From positions 34,544 to 98,543 of the forward strand of contig JAKBUS010000002.1 of assembly GCA_021841585.1 (NCBI GenBank): a stretch of 64,000 nt of DNA, given 5' to 3'. Below are positions 59,714-64,000 of this stretch, one piece after another. Each line of letters opens with the position of its first letter. The stretch's first letter is position 1. The stretch is from Pseudomonadota bacterium. Lineage in GTDB: Bacteria; Pseudomonadota; Gammaproteobacteria; Acidiferrobacterales; Acidiferrobacteraceae. The position numbers were made by a program, and so were the translations under genes. Below the pieces are notes generated by a model. The model did not search any database and had not been told where the DNA came from. It saw only the letters and a program-made list of their open reading frames with translations.

Positions 59714-60058
59714 TCAGGCGCCTGGCGTGCGCCCGCTTGGCGCCTCCGAATTATCGAGCCGCGCGAGCAGACGCATGCCTCCCACGAGCCCGTCCACGCG
59801 CGCGGCGATGTCGGCATCCGTGGGCGATGCCGGTAATGGCCAGTGCACATGCCGGCAGCCCGAGGGAAGCTCCGGGCGCGCCTCGAGCGCGAGCGCGTCC
59901 AGTGTTACCAAAAGGTCGCACGATGGGGGGACCGCGCCAGGCGGGCACGATGAGGCCTCCACCCAATCAGCGCCACGCATCGTGGCGCTGCGTGCCACGC
60001 GTTCGGCGAGCCCCGGCAAGGCGGACGCGAAGGCAAGGCGCGCGCGGCGCTTATACAT
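59714..60058 (-). CDS. LMW protein-tyrosine-phosphatase/arsenate-reductase-like protein lacking the P-loop
   Basis: A 114-residue protein. Its middle and end (CDLLVTLDALALEARPELP, RHVHWPLPASPTDADIAARV) resemble the C-terminal two thirds of low-molecular-weight phosphatases and ArsC. The N-terminal CX5R catalytic loop is absent: the chain begins MYKRRARLAFASAL, where the family would be just past the loop, and the codons before the ATG contain an in-frame stop. It may be a truncated pseudogene beside the decayed region, or a binding protein. It follows the DUF481 gene by 25 bp. Confidence 0.45.
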   Translation of the reverse strand: MYKRRARLAFASALPGLAERVARSATMRGADWVEASSCPPGAVPPSCDLLVTLDALALEARPELPSGCRHVHWPLPASPTDADIAARVDGLVGGMRLLARLDNSEAPSGRTPGA

Positions 60059-60083
60059 GGCGGCCGATCACGGGCATATGGCC

Positions 60084-60902
60084 TCAGGGGAAGTTGTAGA
60101 TGAGATTCAAGGTCGTGAACGTCGAGGTGGGCTTGAAGCCCGCCGGCGCGCTCGTATAGTGATCGACGACCTCCGAGAGCTTCAGTGCGAGCTTTGCGCT
60201 TATGGGCGCGGTAAGCCCAGTGCTCGAGGTGAGCAGCGTGCCGGTGGTCGCGCCCAAGACCGCCAGACGTTGGCTGAATATGCTTTTCTTGCTGAACCGC
60301 CAATGATAATCGGCCGCCACCCGCAGCACCGGGACATCGTTGTGGGCGCCCGTGAAGTAGGTGTTTTGGCGAAGGCCGGCGCCGGCATCGACCGTAAAGC
60401 GCATGCGACCATGGCGCAAGAACCGGTGGCCGGCGCCCACCGACTCGACCTCATAGTGGCGGTAACCGTCGAACGGATTGCGGACATAGCTCAGCGCCGC
60501 AAGGAGGAAGTTTTCTTTCTCGCCGCTAAAATAATGCGAGGCCTTGAGGTTGAGAGCGAGCCGATTGGCGCTCACGAGCCCAAGGCTTGCCGCATAGTCG
60601 TAACTCAACCGCCCCGCATAGCGCCACAGGCCGAGCTTGTAGCGCACATGGTCATTGGTGTCTAAGGTCCGCGTGTTGCTAGTCCCGGTGGTCGCCGCAT
60701 AGCCGAGCCCGACCTGGGCGCTCAAGGCATGCTTGAGGGCCGGGGCCGTGGCGGCGGCACGCGCGCGGCCTAGCCCCAAGAGGGCGCCCGCCAGCAGGAC
60801 GAGGGCCTGCGCGAAAGCGGCCCGCGGGAGTGGGGACAAAGCGGTGTCACGCGCGAACCGATGGGCGCCCCGCAAGGCCGCGCGCCAACCGACAAGACAC
60901 AC
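60084..60902 (-). CDS. DUF481 outer membrane protein (YdiY-like)
   Basis: A 272-residue exported protein. An N-terminal Arg-rich part is followed by a signal-like LVLLAGALLGLGRARAAA, then beta-strand-rich sequence: AQVGLGYAATTGTSNTRTLD, WRYAGRLSYDYAAS, NPFDGYRHYEVESVGAGHRF, and a final STFTTLNLIYNFP with a C-terminal aromatic zone. This matches DUF481 (salt-induced outer membrane protein YdiY family). Function is unknown. It is downstream of the MscS gene by six bases, so both may be in the phoBR transcript. Confidence 0.8.
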   Translation of the reverse strand: MCLVGWRAALRGAHRFARDTALSPLPRAAFAQALVLLAGALLGLGRARAAATAPALKHALSAQVGLGYAATTGTSNTRTLDTNDHVRYKLGLWRYAGRLSYDYAASLGLVSANRLALNLKASHYFSGEKENFLLAALSYVRNPFDGYRHYEVESVGAGHRFLRHGRMRFTVDAGAGLRQNTYFTGAHNDVPVLRVAADYHWRFSKKSIFSQRLAVLGATTGTLLTSSTGLTAPISAKLALKLSEVVDHYTSAPAGFKPTSTFTTLNLIYNFP

Positions 60903-60908
60903 GATCGC

Positions 60909-61532
60909 CTAATCCCGCGCCACGGGGTCGGGCTCGAACGGCCCAGCCTTGTCTTCGCCGCCCACTACGCCCGCGCGCAGCTGGGCGGACAGCAATACCG
61001 TGGATTTGACCGGCAGCGGCAGGCGACGAACGTATTTCTGGAAGAACAGGTTGTTGGGTATGAGCACCGTGCTGCCGTGAGCCTCCTCGATCTCGGTATA
61101 CATGAGATTGCGGTCGAGGACCTTGCCCTTGATTCCGTCCGGCAGGACCTCTATGTGCTGGCCGAGCTGATACGGCCGCCAGATCAGCATGAAGAACGTG
61201 GCGGTGATGTTGCTGAGTATGGTCCAGACGGCGACCATGCCGACCCCCAGGACCGCCAGGAACCCGGTAAAGGTATCAAGCACGCCGCTCACCGGGAAGC
61301 CTGCGATGCGCAGGGCGACGAGCACGAGGAGGACGTAGAGAAGGACCGTGGCGAAGCGCCCGATCGCGTGCAGGGTCCCTACCGAGAACAGGCTGTTGTG
61401 CTGCAAGCGCACGAGCGCCCGATACAGGCCACGCTTCAAATAGCGCAAGACGAAAAGTCCGCCCGCCAATACCAGGAGCGGTTTCCAGAGGTTGGCGAGG
61501 ACACGGTGAGACGTGGTGGCGCTTAGCAGCAT
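60909..61532 (-). CDS. Small MscS-family mechanosensitive channel
   Basis: A 207-residue protein with about three membrane helices and the MscS core: VLGVGMVAVWTILSNITATFF for the pore helix and RPYQLGQHIEVLPDGIKGKV for the beta domain, then VLIPNNLFFQKYV. It is shorter than E. coli MscS (286), lacking part of the C-terminal cage. The start MLLSATTSHR is seven bases after the phoR stop. Probably releases solutes on hypo-osmotic shock. Confidence 0.88.
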   Translation of the reverse strand: MLLSATTSHRVLANLWKPLLVLAGGLFVLRYLKRGLYRALVRLQHNSLFSVGTLHAIGRFATVLLYVLLVLVALRIAGFPVSGVLDTFTGFLAVLGVGMVAVWTILSNITATFFMLIWRPYQLGQHIEVLPDGIKGKVLDRNLMYTEIEEAHGSTVLIPNNLFFQKYVRRLPLPVKSTVLLSAQLRAGVVGGEDKAGPFEPDPVARD

Positions 61533-61539
61533 CGCCCCA

Positions 61540-62862
61540 TTATACCGTGGGCGGCGAAGGCAGCGAGGGGCTCCGGGGAAACTTAAGTCGGCTTGACGGA
61601 AATACGCAGGTAAATGTGCTGCCTTGCCCGAGAACGCTCTCGACTGCCAGTCGCGCGTCGTGACGCAACAGGACCTTGGCGACGATCGCCAGACCAAGGC
61701 CCGTACCCCCCGAGGCCCGCGACCGATCGCTGTCGACACGATAAAAGCGCTGCGTGAGAAACGGGATGTGGCGCTCGGCGATACCCTCGCCGCTATCGAC
61801 CACGGCAAAGCGCCCCTCGCTGGCATCTGCCCGCCAGACGAGACGTATCGACCCGCCGGCCGGAGTATGGCGAACCGCGTTCTGCACGAGGTTCGTAAAC
61901 GCGCTGCGCAATTCCTCGACGTTTCCCACGAGGTCCGCACCGCAATTCTCGACCTCTATGCGCTGGCCGCGATCCGCGCCAAGCGCCGTGGCGATGTCGG
62001 CGAGACTTTTGAGAAGCGCGCCCATGTCGACGACCTCGTCGTGAGCGCGCGCGGGCGTGGTCTCGAGCCGCGAGAGCGCGAGCAGATCGTCAACGAGGCG
62101 GCGCATGCGCTCGACCTGCTCGCGCATGAGCGCGATGCCTGAGCGCGTCTCGCCGTCTTGGTCCTCGAAGAGGTCCGCGAAGGTCTCGAGAAAGCCCTGC
62201 AGGACCGTGAGCGGCGTGCGCAGTTCGTGCGAGACATCGGCCACGAAATGCTGGCGCATGTCCTCGAGTCGTTTGACATGCGTGATGTCGCGGGCCATGA
62301 CGAGCCTCTCGTTGGCCCCGAACGGGATGATCTGGAGGGTCACCGCCATCGGCTCGACCGGCCCTTTCAAGATCAACGGCTCGCGGTAATCGCCGGCCGC
62401 GAGATAGGCGCCAAACGCCGGGTCGCGGATGAGGTGAACGATACGCACGCCCGCATCCCGCTCGACGCGCAGGCCGAGCAGGCGCTCGGCCGGCGGGTTC
62501 GCCCACTCGATGACGTCATGTCGAGTCAGGACGACCATGGCGTCGGGCATCACGCTCGCGGCCGCCTGCAGGCGGTCGAACAGGCCCGTGAGGCGCTCTT
62601 TGTGCCGCTCGCTGTCGCGATCCTGCTTGTGAATCTCGCGTATGACCTCGTCCCACAAACCGCCTAGTTCGGGGATGGGGGGCTGCCTTCCGTGCACGAG
62701 CCAGCGGTGCAGACGGGCGAGCTTGCGCCACGACAGGGCGACCACGAGCGCGAGGCCCGCGGCCACGCCGGCCAGGGGATAGCCCGCGATCGCCGCGCAC
62801 ACGCTGACGACCGCGATGATGGCGAGGGCCGCCCACAATTCCCGACGCAATTCCCGATGCAA
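61540..62862 (-). CDS. phoR: Phosphate regulon sensor histidine kinase
   Basis: Membrane histidine kinase for phosphate starvation. The 440-residue protein has two N-terminal membrane helices (about residues 10-44), a PAS domain (about 95-190: MPDAMVVLTRHDVIEWANP), HisKA with phospho-acceptor H212 in VADVSHELRTPL, and a HATPase domain with N box (LVQNAVRHTP) and G boxes (VDSGEGIAERH, GGTGLGLAIV). Architecture and position three bases after phoB fit PhoR. Confidence 0.95.
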   Translation of the reverse strand: MHRELRRELWAALAIIAVVSVCAAIAGYPLAGVAAGLALVVALSWRKLARLHRWLVHGRQPPIPELGGLWDEVIREIHKQDRDSERHKERLTGLFDRLQAAASVMPDAMVVLTRHDVIEWANPPAERLLGLRVERDAGVRIVHLIRDPAFGAYLAAGDYREPLILKGPVEPMAVTLQIIPFGANERLVMARDITHVKRLEDMRQHFVADVSHELRTPLTVLQGFLETFADLFEDQDGETRSGIALMREQVERMRRLVDDLLALSRLETTPARAHDEVVDMGALLKSLADIATALGADRGQRIEVENCGADLVGNVEELRSAFTNLVQNAVRHTPAGGSIRLVWRADASEGRFAVVDSGEGIAERHIPFLTQRFYRVDSDRSRASGGTGLGLAIVAKVLLRHDARLAVESVLGQGSTFTCVFPSSRLKFPRSPSLPSPPTV

Positions 62863-62865
62863 GGT

Positions 62866-63555
62866 TTAGGGGTCCCCGGAGAACCGGTAACCGACCCCCC
62901 GCACGGTCTGAATATAACGGTCGTAGCCGCTGGCGGTCAGGGCCTTGCGCAGACGGCGGATGTGGACGTCAACAGTACGCTCGTCGATATAGGTGTTGCT
63001 GCCCCACACGGCGTCCAGGACACGCTCGCGGCTATGGACCCGCTCGGCATGGGTCATGAAGAAGTGCAATAACCGGAACTCGGTGGGCCCGAGGGTCAGG
63101 CGCTCGTCGTCGGCCAGGACCTTATGCGTGGCCGGGTCGAGCAATAGGCCGCCTACCGCCACGATGTCGTCGGAGGCCATGGGGGCGACACGCCGCAGCA
63201 CCGCCCGTACCCGCGCTATGAGCTCACGGGGGGAAAAGGGCTTGGTCATGAAGTCGTCGGCCCCGGTATTGAGGGCGCGCACCTTGTCCTCCTCGTCCAC
63301 GCGGGCGGTCAGCATGATGATCGGGATGTTCTGGGTAAGCCGCTCGCGGCGCAGGCGTCGTGCATAATCGACCCCGTTCAGGCCCGGCAGCATCCAGTCA
63401 AGCAGGATGAGGTCCGGGAGATCGGCAAGCACGCATGTCTGGGCCTCGGTGGCATCCTGCGCCTCGGCGCAACGAAAGTCGGCCTGCTTCAAGGCAAACC
63501 GGACCATGGCGCGAATCGCCGGTTCATCGTCGACAACAAGGATCTTTCCAGGCAT
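62866..63555 (-). CDS. phoB: Phosphate regulon response regulator
   Basis: OmpR-family response regulator of 229 residues. The receiver domain has D9, D10, phospho-acceptor D53 (LILLDWMLPG), the conserved T/S in IIMLTARV and K in DDFMTKPFSP; the C-terminal winged helix has TEFRLLHFFMTHAERVHSRE and the recognition region ERTVDVHIRRLRKAL. The ATG with GGGAGGAC upstream is preferred over one seven codons earlier. It should bind the Pho box at 57939-57956 and perhaps its own promoter. Confidence 0.96.
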   Translation of the reverse strand: MPGKILVVDDEPAIRAMVRFALKQADFRCAEAQDATEAQTCVLADLPDLILLDWMLPGLNGVDYARRLRRERLTQNIPIIMLTARVDEEDKVRALNTGADDFMTKPFSPRELIARVRAVLRRVAPMASDDIVAVGGLLLDPATHKVLADDERLTLGPTEFRLLHFFMTHAERVHSRERVLDAVWGSNTYIDERTVDVHIRRLRKALTASGYDRYIQTVRGVGYRFSGDP

Positions 63556-63590
63556 GATGTCCTCCCTGTTGCCCATTCAACACAAGCAGT

Positions 63591-63608
63591 ATGACGCTTT
63601 TGTGTCAG
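63591..63608 (-). promoter_or_regulatory. Degenerate Pho-box-like site upstream of phoB
   Basis: On the minus strand CTGACAC-AAAA-GCGTCAT, 10 of 14 defined bases of the CTGTCAT-N4-CTGTCAT pattern, 36 bp before the phoB ATG, with a further CTGTTAC unit 11 bases upstream. Consistent with autoregulation of phoBR, but weaker than the porin site. Confidence 0.45.
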
Positions 63609-63639
63609 GTGTAACAGTGGCGCAAGGAGACGCCGGGAC

Positions 63640-64000
63640 ATGCGCAAGAATACCGTTCGGCCGACCGATATCAAGTTACACCAGAAATCCCGCGTCCTCG
63701 AGGTGACTTTTGCCGACGGAAGCCGATTCGAGCTCCCCGCCGAGTACCTGCGCGTGTACTCGCCGTCCGCCGAGGTCCGCGGCCACGGCCCGGGGCAGGA
63801 GGTGCTGCAGGTCGGCAAGCAGTCGGTCAATATCATAGCCATAGAGCCGGTCGGCACCTATGCGGTGCTGCTACGCTTCGATGACGGCCACGACACGGGC
63901 ATCTACTCCTGGGACCTGCTCTATAATCTGGGCATCCACCAGGACCGGCTGTGGCGCGAATACCTGAGCCGCCTGGAGCAGGCGGGACACGGACGGACGT
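63640..64000 (+). CDS. DUF971 domain protein (3' truncated by window end)
   Basis: The first 120 codons of a protein starting MRKNTVRPTDIKLHQKS, with LEVTFADGSRFELPAEYLRV and YAVLLRFDDGHDTGIYSWDL. This is the DUF971 / gamma-butyrobetaine-hydroxylase N-terminal-like fold, often found as a short stand-alone protein of about 120-130 residues, so little is probably missing. AAGGAG is upstream of the ATG. Diverges from phoB. Function unknown; some members are tied to iron-sulfur cluster assembly. Confidence 0.85.
   Translation, partial: MRKNTVRPTDIKLHQKSRVLEVTFADGSRFELPAEYLRVYSPSAEVRGHGPGQEVLQVGKQSVNIIAIEPVGTYAVLLRFDDGHDTGIYSWDLLYNLGIHQDRLWREYLSRLEQAGHGRT

Noticed and set aside
59703..60665. 320-residue plus-strand frame opposite the DUF481 gene
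   Set aside because: Shadow of the DUF481 and phosphatase-like genes; no motifs or ribosome-binding site.

Overview
The window looks like ordinary chromosome from a GC-rich gammaproteobacterium. Two conserved gammaproteobacterial gene orders are present: lptD-surA-pdxA-ksgA and glyQ-glyS-gmhB-plsC. An FNR-type oxygen/nitric-oxide regulon, a proton-pumping pyrophosphatase next to a PPi-type phosphofructokinase, a TusA-like protein beside a PP-loop enzyme, and a thiosulfate-dehydrogenase-like cytochrome c fit a facultative or microaerobic sulfur/iron chemolithotroph. Acidiferrobacter or a relative is my best guess; this is inference from gene content, not a database match. No rRNA, tRNA, CRISPR array, prophage or intact insertion sequence was seen.

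Layout. 1-2095: class III (anaerobic) ribonucleotide reductase, with the glycyl-radical domain on its own 60-residue gene, then the activase nrdG. 2096-5713 (minus): a nitric-oxide-type operon (hemerythrin, DUF2249, two polytopic membrane proteins including NnrS, CopD-like protein) behind an FNR/DNR-like box. 6220-8952: a DUF2130 coiled-coil protein and an FNR homologue with a perfect FNR box upstream. 9261-15920: a large beta-propeller lipoprotein, a ferritin-like protein, and an FdhD / winged-helix / YdeP-like molybdenum oxidoreductase operon. 16272-20289 (minus): glnA with visible sigma-54 and NtrC sites, then a CDF transporter, TusA-like and PP-loop cluster. 20404-26486 (plus): mtgA, glyQS, MazG-like, gmhB, plsC, queH. 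26465-31611 (minus): ksgA, pdxA, surA, lptD. 31700-33779 (plus): amgK-murU and an unknown gene. 33824-37758: a histone-H1-like protein, a TraR/DksA protein, ugd, bioB.

37718-47251 (minus): hrpB and a complete L-Ara4N lipid A modification operon (arnT, one arnE-like SMR protein, arnB, arnC, arnA as two separate genes, arnD). With ugd at 35.4 kb the route from UDP-glucose to modified lipid A is nearly all here. 47411-52103: cytochrome c, phosphoesterase, and a pfp / small unknown / hppA operon built around pyrophosphate. 52161-54908: an unknown protein, an adenylate kinase carrying a long lysine/alanine histone-like tail, and hemB. 54909-63608: phosphate-starvation genes (phoU, pstB, an OprD-like porin with a Pho box, phoR, phoB), interrupted by about 1.7 kb of decayed genes (a frameshifted GntR/UTRA regulator and a flavoprotein remnant), an LMW-phosphatase-like fragment, a DUF481 protein and an MscS channel. 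63640-64000: start of a DUF971 gene running off the end.

The most unusual items are the adenylate kinase with an H1-like tail built from in-frame tandem repeats, the split class III reductase, the signal-peptide-less SurA lying in the same frame as lptD, the 71-residue unknown protein inside the pyrophosphate operon, and the pseudogene patch inside the phosphate-regulated region.
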